Positions 10,498-21,311 of a stretch of DNA of 64,000 bases are shown here, one piece after another. The translations under genes were made by a program, and so were the position numbers. This DNA is from Xanthostigma xanthostigma (taxonomy: Eukaryota; Arthropoda; Insecta; Raphidioptera; Raphidiidae), in assembly GCA_963575645.1 (NCBI GenBank), contig OY754465.1, positions 7,068,001-7,132,000 of the forward strand. Reading direction: 5' to 3'. How positions within the stretch are numbered: the first letter of the stretch is position 1; every line of letters begins with the position of its first letter. The notes below the pieces were generated by a model, which searched no databases, had not been told where the DNA came from, and saw nothing but the letters and a program-made list of their open reading frames with translations.

Positions 10498-10690
10498 TAC
10501 TGATATAGATTTACATACTGAAGGGTGTATTAATTTAGTACAGATGTTGAATTGATATTAATATTGAAATGAAGTAAAAAAATTTGTTTTAAGGAGTGTA
10601 TTAAGGGGTATTTTTTTATTTTGCCACACTGTCTATAAACGCAAATACACTATATTGTCGGCAGGGTTTGGCACTGCGACCCGAGTTTTT
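10498..10690 (+). repeat. Dispersed repeat family N, copy 1 (3' part)
   Basis: Continuation of the repeat beyond the Helitron, with ACTGAAGGGTGTATT, AAGGGGTA and the TGCGACCCGAG end also seen near 39600-39665. Confidence 0.6.
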
Positions 10691-10699
10691 TTTTTAATT

Positions 10700-11218
10700 T
10701 AATCTCATTAAAAACATTTGTCGAAATCAACGACCCTTCAGTTCAGCTTCCCCGCGTATGTAGGTATATTCCTGTATAAACCTTCTGGATCAATTATTAT
10801 CCTTAAGAATTTTTTTAAATTTAACTGAAAAAAATACAATCAAGCAGTTAAAAGTATTAACAAAAGTATTTATAAAGAATGCGAAAATGATTAAAGACCA
10901 CTTTTTATTTGTTAAAAAAATGTATTTCACAGTATTGAGTAAGTACTTTAATTTTATGGACGCATTGTAGATAATAGAAAGCGGTCAGAATTTCCAGTGT
11001 TTATCGGCTAAGCTTTTAAGCTTTGAAGTAATAAAAGTGAACTTCATTTATCTGTCCACATGGTTTTGTTACCCCGTTGTTATCTTAAACACAGCAGTCT
11101 TATTTCATTTTATAAACTGTTAGTTTAGTTCCAAGATTTCAGACAAAAATAATTTTACTAAAAAAAAAAGTTTGGGACAAAAGATGTCTTTTTCGTCTGA
11201 AGTACTCGCTTTAGTAAA
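10700..11218. other. AT-rich sequence, nothing recognised
   Basis: No feature supported. Confidence 0.5.
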
Positions 11219-11465
11219 AAAAATCCAGCCAATAGGGCGACGGGACCATTCCAACTTCAAAAATGTTGACATTTGATTATAATAAAGAAAAAATACAATA
11301 TCTTATATAGAGAGGGAGGTGACGCGGGTAATGGCTAGTATTCAATACGATATTTGCTATTCGTTGCCATGGTTACCTACATAATATGTTCTACGTCATG
11401 TAAAAATTAATCAAAGCATGCCGAACTAGTTTATTTCTGTCAGATCGATAAAACAAAAGAGAAGT
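11219..11465 (-). repeat. Dispersed repeat family X, terminal fragment
   Basis: Reverse orientation of the right part of the copy at 35548-36215: ACCATTCCAACTTCAAAAAT, GTGACGCGGGTAATGGCTAG, GCATGCCGAACTAGTTTATT. It extends outward through CCAGCCAATAGGGCGACGGG, which is also present beyond 36188, so the family end lies outside the ACCATTCCAAC box. Confidence 0.65.
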
Positions 11466-12351
11466 AAACACTCTAGGGAAAAATATCTCGGATCAAAATC
11501 ATTTCATGGGGGAAAGACTTCGGTGCTGTAAATATGGCTCGTGTGACTATAAAATCTCGCTGTCCGTCGCTTTTAACATAATGTCTCAGTCGCCATAATA
11601 TACATCGTTACGCACTAAAAACATAATCTACTATTATTCTAAAACTATCTCTTTGATAATAAAATATGGTTTGATACATATACTTTTATTCTATACTGAG
11701 CATAGGAATAAAATCGCAATCGAACCATTAGGACGCAAACATATACTTCTGTATTTTTTTAAGCCGTAATCACTGACGTATCCAGGAGGGCAAAACAAGC
11801 ACGGGAGACCCGGGTTAAGAAATTTCTAATTTGCCCCCTCCTGGGCCAAAAGCTGGGTACGCTCATGTTAACGTCATAGAAAAAGACAAAGTTTTTGAAA
11901 CAGCCATACTTTATTCAGATTGAATGCAAGTACATCAACCAATCCTATCATCGGAGAAATCAGGGAATTACATCGAAAAAAAAGACACAGATATATTTTC
12001 GATACGCTTTGTTGCGTTCACTCATCGCACATTGAGTAGATAGACAATTATTTATATAGTTAAATTATTAAATATATGGTTTGATATGATTATACGAGTT
12101 ATGTAAAAGTTAGCAAACCAACTTAGCCACAGTTTCGTTCTCAACTTTATCGAACAAACTACAGAGATATGTATAATTATTATACCACATTAAATAAGTT
12201 GCCACCTCGGCAAATGGAGCAAATGCCTTCAGTAGGTATTCGTACCCCTCCTATTTTGTAAACCGCACTGGTATAGACACTGAGTTAGTTTTGGGAACAA
12301 AATGTTGAATGCAATATAAAGTCTGTTTAGAATATTATCTTTTGCTGACTT
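11466..12351. other. Unassigned sequence
   Basis: AT-rich, with a small GC-richer pocket near 11790-11850 (GGAGGGCAAAACAAGC and an inverted GCCCCCTCC-like partner). Nothing gene-like. Confidence 0.4.
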
Positions 12352-12771
12352 TTTAACTGAGTGGTGTAGCGTAGTGGTTAGAGAACTAGACTCGCATTCA
12401 GGAGGTTCCGGGTTCGAATCCCAGCGGGGGCAGATGTGGCTGGAACTTTTTCCTGCTGCCTCTCGACGAGAAACGGTAATTCCTATTCCGACCAATCTTG
12501 TTGAGGTTTTCCATGGTTTCCCTCAAATAATTCCACATAAATATCGAGATGGTTACTTATCCAAGGCCATGGCCGATTACCTGTCAAACTCTTATGCTCA
12601 AAATTTGCCTACCTTCTCCTAATTTCCTAAAATTCCTTCATTACTTGCTATTAATTAAGTGGAAGTTTAAAAATGTAGAAAATAACGGAAAGTACGATAG
12701 ATGGAAAACAGTAATGGCGTCTGTTATGACATAAAGTCGAGAAGCGGACGATAAACGCATTATTAATATTT
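12352..12771 (+). mobile_element. tRNA-derived SINE, copy 2
   Basis: Same family as 9201-9719: tRNA-like head with B box GGTTCGAATCC, body with TTTTTCCTGCTGCCTCTC and CCATGGTTTCCCTC, 3' ACATAAAGTCGAGAAG, and a short ATT-type tail. I could not define a target duplication because a Harbinger MITE is inserted right at the tail. Confidence 0.85.
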
Positions 12772-12774
12772 TTA

Positions 12775-13144
12775 AGGCCGCTGCACAGAGGCTGGTATTG
12801 CTGCTAGATTTGGTTGCTAGGTTTCAAGCATGCTATTGCGCTAGTTTTCACGTTGAAAGCTCGAATGTTAACAAACGTGAACGTTTAATGTCTCTGAACA
12901 GAACACACATTGTTTGTTTGCGGGAGTTTGTCCAAGCCGCTCACGTAACAAGATACTGTTTTCTGATTGGTTTTTGCTCAAAGCAAGCAGACAAACTAGT
13001 GCTAAAAATAGCTCCGGAGCTAACTTTAAAATTCATCTTATGACCACGCATGCGAACCCGCGGTGATTCCCCCATCTTCGCAGCCATCGGAAGTTCCAGC
13101 AACAAGTCTAGTGGTCAAACCAGCCTTAGTGTACAGCGGCCTTT
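12775..13144 (+). mobile_element. PIF/Harbinger-type MITE, copy 1
   Basis: Terminal inverted repeats AGGCCGCTGCACA / TGTACAGCGGCCT with a 3-bp target duplication TTA (12772-12774, 13145-13147). Short TIRs and a TWA duplication are the PIF/Harbinger hallmark. A diverged relative lies at 30905-31302. There is no transposase, and the open frame at 12798-13043 is internal to the MITE. Confidence 0.8.
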
Positions 13145-13149
13145 ATTTT

Positions 13150-13620
13150 ATGCATATTTGTAATTGTTTGTTTACAAAAACAAATACAGTTTTAACTTGT
13201 TTAAAGCACCACTATTACTTGAAATGACCGAATTGCGGAAATGAAGTTGGTTTTAATTAATGTTAATATATTTTTAATTAAAATAACATGCAGAATAGTT
13301 TTCGCTCAACGTTGAAAAAATAAAGTTACTTTACTAAGCACTGAAAATAAAATAATATAAATTTAATATATTAATTTGCACCAACTGACATAGTACATGA
13401 ATAATAATTATTTTTTCAATTTACATAATATCTACTTTCATTTTCAACAATACAATCATATAAACTTCCACCAGTTCTCTAAATATAAATTTGAAACCTG
13501 TCATAAAAGGTTAGTTTACGAAAACTCGATGTGCAAAATATACACTGGAAATACACTATTATTATTTTATATAACATATAACATAAGCTGTTTTAAATGT
13601 GGAAAATTGATTTTTATAAA
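13150..13620. other. AT-rich sequence, nothing recognised
   Basis: No feature supported. Confidence 0.5.
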
Positions 13621-13623
13621 TTT

Positions 13624-13871
13624 TTTTTTTTTTGCGCAGTGAACAGAGGAAGGCTTTTGAGAGGAGTTCTTTAAAAAAACAATTACGCGGTCGTATCGAT
13701 GCGATGGCGTTTTTTTGGCGCAGTGAAAATAAGAAGGCGTTTGAGGGGAGTTCTTTTAAAAAAACAATTACGGGGTCGTATCGATGCGATGGCGTTTGCT
13801 TTTTGTGCAGTGAAAAGGGGAGGCTGTTTGGGGGGAGTTCTTTGAAAAAAGAATTACGGGGTCGTGTATAC
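13624..13871. repeat. Minisatellite, three units of about 85 bp
   Basis: Three tandem units start near 13632, 13716 and 13801. Each contains GCAGTGAA, GGAGTTCTTT, a run of A with CAATTACG, and (in the first two) GGTCGTATCGATGCGATGGC. Units diverge by roughly 10-15 percent. Overlapping frames on both strands are artefacts of the repetition. Confidence 0.85.
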
Positions 13872-14116
13872 AACGTAAGATTCAGTAATTCCACACCAGT
13901 AGCTATGACGCGCATATGTAATTTTTGATTCGTTAGACTCAAAAATGACAGTTTTACGTATTTTTGAGGAATTTTGTGAACAAAGTTTTTTTTTGGAACG
14001 TCAATATTTTGCATTTTCTTTGACTTAAAAAAAGTTATAATTTGGGCATATCAAGTTATAGTATTGGACCCATCCTAAAATAACATCCCATCGAATTGGC
14101 TCTTTTCAATATATAT

Positions 14117-14320
14117 ACAGTGTGTTCACCGAAAGTGGTAACAGTAAATAATTCGTGTACCCTAAAAAAAACAGTTTAAATAGTTTTTTGTTCAACTCGA
14201 GATTTACTATCGGAAACTGCTGAAGTATTTTTGTTTGTACTTCAAACTCAACCGGAAGTATCTAATGACAACATATATTTTTTATATTTTCCCTACAAAT
14301 TCATATAAAATCTTCATAAG
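14117..14320 (+). repeat. Dispersed repeat family Y, copy 2
   Basis: Starts ACAGTGTGTTCACCGAAAGT and continues through CTCAACCGGAAGTA, matching 2797-3051. Confidence 0.6.
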
Positions 14321-15449
14321 GTTACATAAGAAAATATTCACATAATCTTACATACTATAACTACTTACCATGTTTTTTCTGCGTGCTAATAAATGGCCTT
14401 GTAGTCGAAGCACGCATTTAATTTTCTCAAATAAAAAAAAGAAAATATTCGTGAAAAAAGAAGAAGAGATGCCGCGGGTACATTTAGTAGGATGTATAAA
14501 CAATGAAAGTGTGTGGTTCGTTGCTATATTAATAGCCAGTTATTGAAATGAATAAGTAATATTCAATACACAAAAACAGAGTTTAGTGTCGAGCTCGAAA
14601 CAGAGAACTACACATTTCCATTGATTTCCCAGGACGCAATCTCTAGTTGCCGCGTTTCACGTTACGCAACGCTGCGTATATCTTAATGCGTCTTCTTATA
14701 ACCTAATCTCCAAAGCTTGTCTTAAATAGAACCGTATTGTTTTATTGCGGGGATTCGCTCTCAAAACATTTGATATTTGAAAAGACATGTATCAATATTT
14801 TCAAATTCCCGCTATGATTTTTTTCTAAAAAATATGAGAAGTTATTGTTTTCCCCTCGATTTTCGATTCCGACTATTTTGGCGATAATTTCCGTAAGGCT
14901 GTATGTTTTTTATCGATCCGCTCAGCCATGTATCGTGCTCACAGACAAACAGACGATCAGACTTCGAAACAAAAATAGTTTGTAAAATTTTGAAAAGTGA
15001 ATTTTATGGAGCTGGAAAGATATGTATTATATTTTTTTATATATAGTTAGTATATTTTTACAAACCGGTCGGAAGTATGTATACAGCTTAGTTGTGAATC
15101 ATTGCTTAGTACAAATTTGAGAAATGATTTTCTTCTATTCGTTAACAAATCACCGTAAGGGCTCTTGTTAACGACCGTTTTAATCAACGGGTAACGGGCC
15201 GACGCGAAACGGTTACCTTTGTACACGATCCGCATATGCGTGAGCGCGTCCGTTGTTATCGATATCAATTCTATACTTGAAGGGCGAAGAAGTGCAAGTG
15301 TGTTTTGTCTTGCTTGTTTATTTTTGTAATTTTCTAAAGTCTTGTCCCAACATTGGCCTATTATGAACAAGGCTAATTAATAAATCCATATCAATATCAA
15401 TATTAAACTCCATGTTCACAATGAGCAGCACAAGATAGGTAGGTAGGTA
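14321..15449. other. Unassigned sequence
   Basis: Includes a stretch (14830-15000) resembling a very diverged family X fragment (TTTTGGCGATAATTTCC, CACAGACAAACAGACGA). A 107-codon minus-strand frame (15047-15370) has no recognisable domain and I do not call it a gene. Confidence 0.4.
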
Positions 15450-15690
15450 TAGGTAAAAACGTGCGCGCACATCTGTCGGCGTCAACAGACTTCAATGAAA
15501 TGACGTGGTCTACCGCATTGGACCGACCGCCGTCGCGCCGAAGGGCGACGTGCGGGTGTCCGTTGAGTTTTGTTGCAACGGTTACATGCCCGTCGCGTTA
15601 ACAAACACCCACACTAACCTATTGAACACTGCGCGTCGGCCAGTCGCCCGTCATAAAAATCGGGCCGTTTAACGTTGTCGTTAACAAGAA
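15450..15690. other. CpG-rich pocket
   Basis: A compact stretch much richer in G+C and CpG than its surroundings, with GACCGACCGCCGTCGCGCCG, GGGCGACGTGCGGGTG and CAGTCGCCCGTC. It could be a small CpG island or promoter, or the core of an unidentified repeat. No transcript structure is visible. Confidence 0.35.
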
Positions 15691-15960
15691 GCCTTACAGA
15701 TGAAAGTAATTGTGTATTATAAAGTTTAGTATAACGAAGCTGACATGTACCTTGTACACTGTTGCACTGTCACATTTACTAAATGGTTTCTACTGCAAGA
15801 ATACTTCCAGCACAGCTACTGAAGTCTACTTTGATCCGTTGTTCGTTTATCTTCGTCCACTTGAAACTGTTGACGCAGCTTGAAAACCAGTAAGATTTGT
15901 AAAAGTATATCAAAAGGTCTAACTATATACACAACTTTCAACGCATAATATATTACTTTT

Positions 15961-16665
15961 ACCATTCCAACCCACAAGTGGAGGAAGGTACTAGTTTAGG
16001 TCAAAAATCACTTTTCAAAAATTTTGCAATATCTTTCCGTTTTGAGGTACCCCGAATCCAAAAAACATATTTTTGGAAAAACTCTGTGCGTCTGTTAGTC
16101 TGTGAACACGATACAGGTCAAACGGATGAGCGGATTGAAACCAAATTTTGGGAGGATGTTTGGTATGCAAATATGAAGAGCCCTATTGTTTTTGGGGAAA
16201 ATCGGCGCATGCGCAGAAGAGATAAATGTTATAACGGTGTTTTTTTATGTAATAATCCAATCCGAATCCAAAAAACATATTTTTGAAAAAAATCTGTGCG
16301 TTGTTAGTCTGTGAACACGATACAGGTCAAACGGATGAGCGGATTGAAACCAAATTTTGGGAGGATGTTTGGTATGCAAATATGAAGAGCCCTATTGTTT
16401 TTGGGGAAAATCGGCGCATACGCAGAAGAGATAAATGTTATAACGGTGTTTTTTTATGTAATAATGGTATACTTTTCATAACGGCTTATTATTCTTTTTA
16501 TTTTTTCAAGAAAGTTTCATTTAAAATTTTAACTTAATAGTTTCGGAAATATTTTGAAAAAAAAATGAGCCGCTCTTTTGTTTTATGGATCTGTCAGAAA
16601 TAAACTAGTTCGGCATGCTTTGATTAATTTTTACATGACGTGAAACATATTATGTAGGTTACTGA
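15961..16665 (+). repeat. Dispersed repeat family X with internal tandem duplication
   Basis: Begins ACCATTCCAACCCACAAGTG and runs through GGTACTAGTTTAGGTCAAAA, CTGTGAACACGATACAGGTC and GGGGAAAATCGGCGCA to CTAGTTCGGCATGCTTTGAT. An internal segment of about 210 bp, starting at CCGAATCCAAAAAACATATT near 16052, is repeated at 16262. The right end is truncated relative to 35548-36215. Short frames here recur in other copies because the repeat recurs. Confidence 0.7.
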
Positions 16666-16779
16666 TGACCTCAACTGTTGAGCGTCTATAATTCACAATC
16701 TCTCTCTCTCTCAAAAGAGCCATTTTGGACTTCTGCATTCACCCAGCGAGATATATTTTCGGAAAATTTTGCTAAATGT

Positions 16780-17110
16780 ATTTTATTCTATGAACACGAT
16801 TACAGCGTAGAAATGTCCGAACTAATAGGTTTGAGCAAATTCTACCTGATGTCGCTAGTATAAAATAATTCATTATGGACTACAGTGCAGAAATGCCTGA
16901 ACTAATATAGCTTTGAGCAAAATCTACCTTTTGTCGTTACATAGCACGAATTTATACAAAATGTTTACGAATTATATATAAAAACCTTCCTCGTTTATCG
17001 CTCTTTCTACCAGTGAAAACCGTATGAAAATCCGTTCGGTAGTTTTTGAGTTTATCCCGTTCAGACAAACAGACAAACGCGGCGGAGCGACTTTGTTTTA
17101 TATGTATAGA
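16780..17110 (-). mobile_element. Decayed Helitron fragment
   Basis: The interior repeats the GAACTAATAG...TTTGAGCAAATTCTACC cargo found in the Helitrons at 33284 and 42071. On the plus strand it ends GTTTTATATGTATAGA before T, a plausible inverted 5' terminus. No 3' hairpin end is present. Confidence 0.5.
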
Positions 17111-17648
17111 TAGATACTAGCCTTTACCTAGAGCTTTGATTTTGTTAATATGTGTCTCGACATAAACTTATTAAGGGAACAAATTCATGAATTGTAACTA
17201 ATGAGTTGTTTTTTTTTCGAATCTAGTCAAGAATACTTACGGGGGCATGACTTGTATCGCGAAGTAGGGTAACTTATTTCCACACAAAAACGACCACTGT
17301 ATTTCATTACACAAGTTGTAAAAAAAAGTTAAAGACGATAAAAATGTTATCAAATCTTGTTGTGCGCGGTGTTCGATCTCAGAACTGGAAAACAGTTGAA
17401 AATCGAAAACGGGTTTATGAAAAAGATTATTTTTTTTAATGTCACCAATCACCCACTAGCAAACATCCTTTTTGTTAACCGACGTTGAAAAAGGGGGTAT
17501 TATGTATGTTCACCGATTTCTCTGAAACGGATGAACCGATTTAAATCGTTTAACCTTTAGCAAGATCCGGAGGACGTTCCATGTATTTTTTTCATAAATC
17601 GGTTCAGTCGTTTTAACAGATACCAAAAATGAAGATTTTTTATACATA

Positions 17649-18274
17649 CAGAATGTTCAAAAGTCCGAAACGTCTGAATATCACAGAGATTAAGTTTCTT
17701 TTGAAAAATGTTGGGAATGAAAATTGCTCATCTCGTTGTGATTTATTTTTCGGTCACAAAAATACCTTCCAAGTGGGTGCCTCCCTGTGAAGGGGCGGGG
17801 GGGGCAGAAGGTAACTCCAAAATTTTAAATGGCAACCGCAATTTTTCTTTATTGGGTCGACTTCCCCGGGCAAAAAAAACATCTTTTGTTGTTTTATTAA
17901 TCTCGAATAGAAATGCAAATTCCCCTTTAAAAATGACAAAATAATCTTTAAGATTGTTATCAAGGTCAAGTAAAAGAGTACCATTCCTCGATCTGTTACA
18001 AAATGAACAAATTTTATTTGAGATAAGAGAAATTTCCCCGCGTACTCGGTGATCTGTAGCTTGGACAAAAAAAAATTAGAATAAAAGATGCCGTTTTTGA
18101 CCGAAGAACACGACCCAATAAAAAGAAAGTTGCGGTTGCCATTTAAAATTTCAGAGTCCCCCCCCCATCACGGGGACACCTCCTTAGAAGGAATTTTTGT
18201 GACCGAAAACAGTTTTCATAAAAACTTAATCTCTTTGAGATATTCAGGCGTTGTGGGACTTTTTGAACACCCGG
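17649..18274. mobile_element. Foldback element with TA target
   Basis: Left end CAGAATGTTCAAAAGTCC pairs with right end GGGACTTTTTGAACACCCGG, and TA flanks both sides. The arms match inward over about 250 bp through AATTTTAAATGGCAACCGCA and its complement, with poly-G/poly-C blocks facing each other (17796-17806 and 18158-18168). Confidence 0.75.
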
Positions 18275-18587
18275 TATATGTTACCTAATAAATCCAGCAT
18301 TTGTGAATTAATTTGGGTAGTATTTAAACGAGTGACTGTAAATTACAATTTTGGGTGACAAAAATAATCAATTTGGGTTACTGATTTACTAAGTGAGCGA
18401 CTGACTGCGCGTGACGAAAAATCAACAGAACAGCAACTTACAAACATCCATTTGAGTTAGTTAAAATACAAAATGGGAAGCTTCATAATATTTGAGCGAC
18501 CTAATATTTGTTTGAGTGTCAACGTTACGTCCTGCATTTTTTTCAAAATTTGGCAAATGATTTATTTATTCTGAGCGGCATTTTGTT

Positions 18588-18705
18588 AATAGTTAATTGT
18601 TTGAATAGAACTGCGTTTTCTAAAAAATATATATTTAATTGACTGTCAATTAAATATACATTTTTTAGAAAACGCAGTTCTATTCAAACAAATAACTATT
18701 TAATT
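18588..18705. repeat. Near-perfect hairpin, about 50-bp arms
   Basis: GAATAGAACTGCGTTTTCTA is followed after about 35 bp by its exact reverse complement, and the match extends outward through TTGTTT / AAACAA and inward through AATTGAC / GTCAATT. Only a few bases lie at the tip. It may be a very small MITE or a recent inverted duplication. Confidence 0.8.
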
Positions 18706-19040
18706 CGTATACCCGTTTATCGTTCACCCCGGAATTGTTTTTTTAAAACCCCACATTTACCCCTTCCCGTTTCAATGCGAGACAATTCGCATACCCCTTT
18801 ATCGTTCACCCCGGAATTACAATTCGCATACCCGTTTATCGTTCACCCCGGAATTGTTTTTTTAAAACCCCACATTTACCCCTTCCCGTTTCAATGCGAG
18901 ACAATTCGCATACCCCTATATCGTTCACCCCGGAATTACAATTCGCATACCCGTTTATCGTTCACCCCGGAATTGTTTTTTTAAAAACCCCACATTTGTC
19001 CCTTCCCGTTTCACTGCGAGACAATTCGCATATACCTTTA
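18702..19040. repeat. Tandem repeat, compound unit about 120 bp
   Basis: Nearly three copies of a unit built from ACCCGTTTATCGTTCACCCC, GGAATTG, a T run, CCCCACATTTACCCCTTCCC and TGCGAGACAATTCGCATA. A shorter sub-block (TTCGCATACCC...GGAATTA) appears inside each unit, so the repeat is hierarchical. Confidence 0.8.
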
Positions 19041-19161
19041 TCAAAAAAAGCGGTGGTTTTCAATCTTCATGAAAATGTGAGTTTTAAGTTGTAGTCTCAA
19101 AGTGAAAAAAAAAATAAAAAGTAAAAACAAAAGAAGATGTCTGCTTCAAAATTCCCGAAGG

Positions 19162-19240
19162 CATTTTAGTCGCTCACTTAGTATCTTAGTCGCTCACTTA
19201 GTAATTTAGTCACTCACTTAGTAATTTAGTCGCTCAAGTT
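19162..19240. repeat. 18-bp tandem repeat, four units
   Basis: Four consecutive copies of TTTAGTCGCTCACTTAGT-like sequence with small changes. The complementary word AAGTGAGCGACTGA occurs once upstream (near 18392). Confidence 0.85.
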
Positions 19241-19299
19241 ATTAAAACAGTATCTCATCATTAGTCACAAAGTTATTTTTTATTCGACCGTTTTATAAT

Positions 19300-19720
19300 T
19301 AACCAATTAATTTTCACTCCGCATCTAAAAATCGAAGATGTATTTAATTTGCGCTTTATTTTAAAAGTTGGATTGAAGGAGCGCTTACATTACTGTTGAA
19401 CGATATTAAAATTATAGAAATGTTTATTCCGGTTGACATAGAACAGTATATGTAGTTTGCTTTGAACTTTGATTCCATCTAAGTGTCTGCTTGTAAGATG
19501 CAAGCATAAACAACTAGCGTTGAAATAAAAATATGTCTGTTGATCGACTCATGTTAGATATAAAACAGAGAGTAGTAAACTTTTCGCCATCTATGAGATT
19601 AGATTAGATTTGCGGAACGAACCACTGCAGCAATAAATTCTGATTTGATGATCCGATCAGCTTTGATTCGAACACGATTCGCAAATAATAAACTGTTTCG
19701 CAATAAAATAAAAAGCAAAA
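19300..19720. other. Unassigned sequence
   Basis: AT-rich, no feature supported. Confidence 0.4.
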
Positions 19721-19721
19721 T

Positions 19722-20690
19722 TAAAAATTTTGAAAAAGCCCACGCCGGATGTAAACGTTGTAATTAACAAAAAATTGGTTGTCTGTAAAGTCGGTTTACG
19801 GACGATAGTTTTACGTGATAACGTATTCCGTAATACATAACCTAAATTTATATAATAATTATAATAATTCGAATCTATGATATTGCATCTTTCGCTTCAA
19901 ATTTATGTTAATTTTATTTATTTAAATTACTTACCACCTATAATATAATTGTTTTTTTTAAACTTTCTTTCTTTCGTATTTATTTTAAGTCTCAAAGATT
20001 AGCTGTCATAATATTTTGAAAACAATTGTTTCACTGTTTATATAAAATTCCAAAACCTACTTACAATATTTAAGTATTTTCATACGTCAAAAAATTGATT
20101 TTTGTAATGATAAAATTTGTATGAAAACGATTTTTTCGAGAGATAAGACCTAGCTAAAACGATTTTTTGCCCCCCAAAATCCCTTTTCAGTAAATTTCAT
20201 CCAAATCGTTAGGGCCGTTTTCGAGAAAAGCACGCACAGGGTCAGGCGGAATGTTACGAACGTTAGGAACGTTACACTTTTTCGTGCATGCAGCCGGTGT
20301 TTTATCAATTTATAAGATTGGTGATTCATCAATTTATAAGACGTTATCACGTCAAAACGATTAAATAAAATTTTGAACCCCCCCCCCCCCCGACTAAAAG
20401 GAGGTAAGTAACCAAAGAAAATCCGTCGGGGGCTGCCATTCGCTGCCCTGAATTAAGAAAAGGAAAATATCAGTTGAAGATTACAATTAATTATTTATGT
20501 TTCCAATGTCAATCAGTCACATACTCTAAAGTTGCAATATTTTAGTTCATTTCAGGGCAGCAAATGGCAGCTCCCGACGGATTTTTTTTTGGTTGCTTAC
20601 CTCCTTTTGTCGGTTGGTTTTAAAATTTCATTTAATCCTTTTTCAATTACGTCGCGTGTTTTTTCAATTTTTTTTATTTTGTATTTTATT
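19722..20690. mobile_element. Palindromic element split by a Helentron-like copy
   Basis: The left arm (19722-19774 plus 20354-20452) is the reverse complement of the right arm (about 20549-20690). Shared blocks include GGAGGTAAGTAACC / GGTTGCTTACCTCC, a poly-C block, CCGTCGGGGGCTGCCATTCG and the GTAATT-A-run-GATTAAAT segment. The left arm is broken in that A run by the element at 19775-20353. The right arm shows the intact site. Confidence 0.65.
19775..20353 (-). mobile_element. Helentron-like element, copy 2
   Basis: Same ends as 5528-6179 (TTGGTTGTCTGTAAAGTCGG ... CGTTATCACGTC) with the asymmetric inverted repeat ACGTGATAACGT. The interior carries TTCGAATCTATGATATTGCA, shared with 51171-52136 but not with the shorter copies. 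It ends with the CACGCACAGGGTCAGGCGGA block common to the family. Confidence 0.6.
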
Positions 20691-20991
20691 TTATTTTAAA
20701 CTTTTTAAAGATTTCTTGCGCTAAGAACCATCGCAGATGAATTACAAACCCTTTACAGAAAACCGCATCTGAATTGATCAAACCGTTTTCGGGATAAATG
20801 ACAACATTCTAGTGCACAAACAAACACCCAAACAAACAATTTCTCCTAAACGCATATACCTGCTCCGTTCCGCCGTGGGTAGAAATAAGATGAAAAGATT
20901 TTTTTATCCAAAACGTACCGCTAAGTGGCAAGCCATACAATCAAAAAACTAAACACCAAAATTCAATTCAATTATTAAACACTAGCGGTCC

Positions 20992-21311
20992 CGTCCCGGT
21001 TTCACCCGGGTGCAAAAGAACGAATGGGGGGGAGAAACATGAGTACGCACGTTCATCTTAGTTTACCGAGATGAATGTTGTGTCCAAATTTCAATAGTTT
21101 TTGTCGGACGGACAATTTTAGAATTATATTTTGCAATATTTTTCATTGATGCTCCGCTCCTATTGGTCGTAGCGTGATATTATATAGCCTATAGTCTTCC
21201 TCGATAAATGGGCTCTCCAACAATTTTTTTTTTCAATTCGAACTAGTAGTTCTTGAGATTATCGCGTTCAACCAAACAAACAAACTTTTCAGCTTTATAT
21301 ATAAGTATAGA
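20992..21311 (-). mobile_element. Non-autonomous Helitron
   Basis: The plus strand starts CTAGCGGTCCCGTCCCGGTT after A and ends TATATAAGTATAGA before T, the inverted form of TC...CTAG. The hairpin CCCGG...CCGGG is present. Interior words GCTCCGCTCCTATTGGTCGT and GATTATCGCGTTCAACC are shared with the Helitrons at 30095, 57177 and 59324, but this 320-bp copy lacks their tRNA-like insert. Confidence 0.85.

Noticed and set aside
13562-14014. 150-codon minus-strand frame and overlapping 98-codon plus-strand frame
   Set aside because: Both are readings of the 85-bp minisatellite at 13624-13871.
15047-15370. 107-codon minus-strand frame as a gene
   Set aside because: No recognisable domain. The length is within chance for this window, though conservation data could change this.
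16290-16350. Regulatory element suggested by the conserved GTCTGTGAACACGATACAGG word
   Set aside because: It recurs only as part of repeat X. Nothing ties it to host regulation.
15978-16537. Similar short proteins in repeat X copies (also 35661-35867)
   Set aside because: The similarity follows from the DNA repeat, including its tandem duplication. The frames begin at unrelated starts and stop soon after, with no known domain.
18702-19240. CRISPR-like array
   Set aside because: Units are contiguous tandem repeats without unique spacers of even length, in a eukaryotic context.
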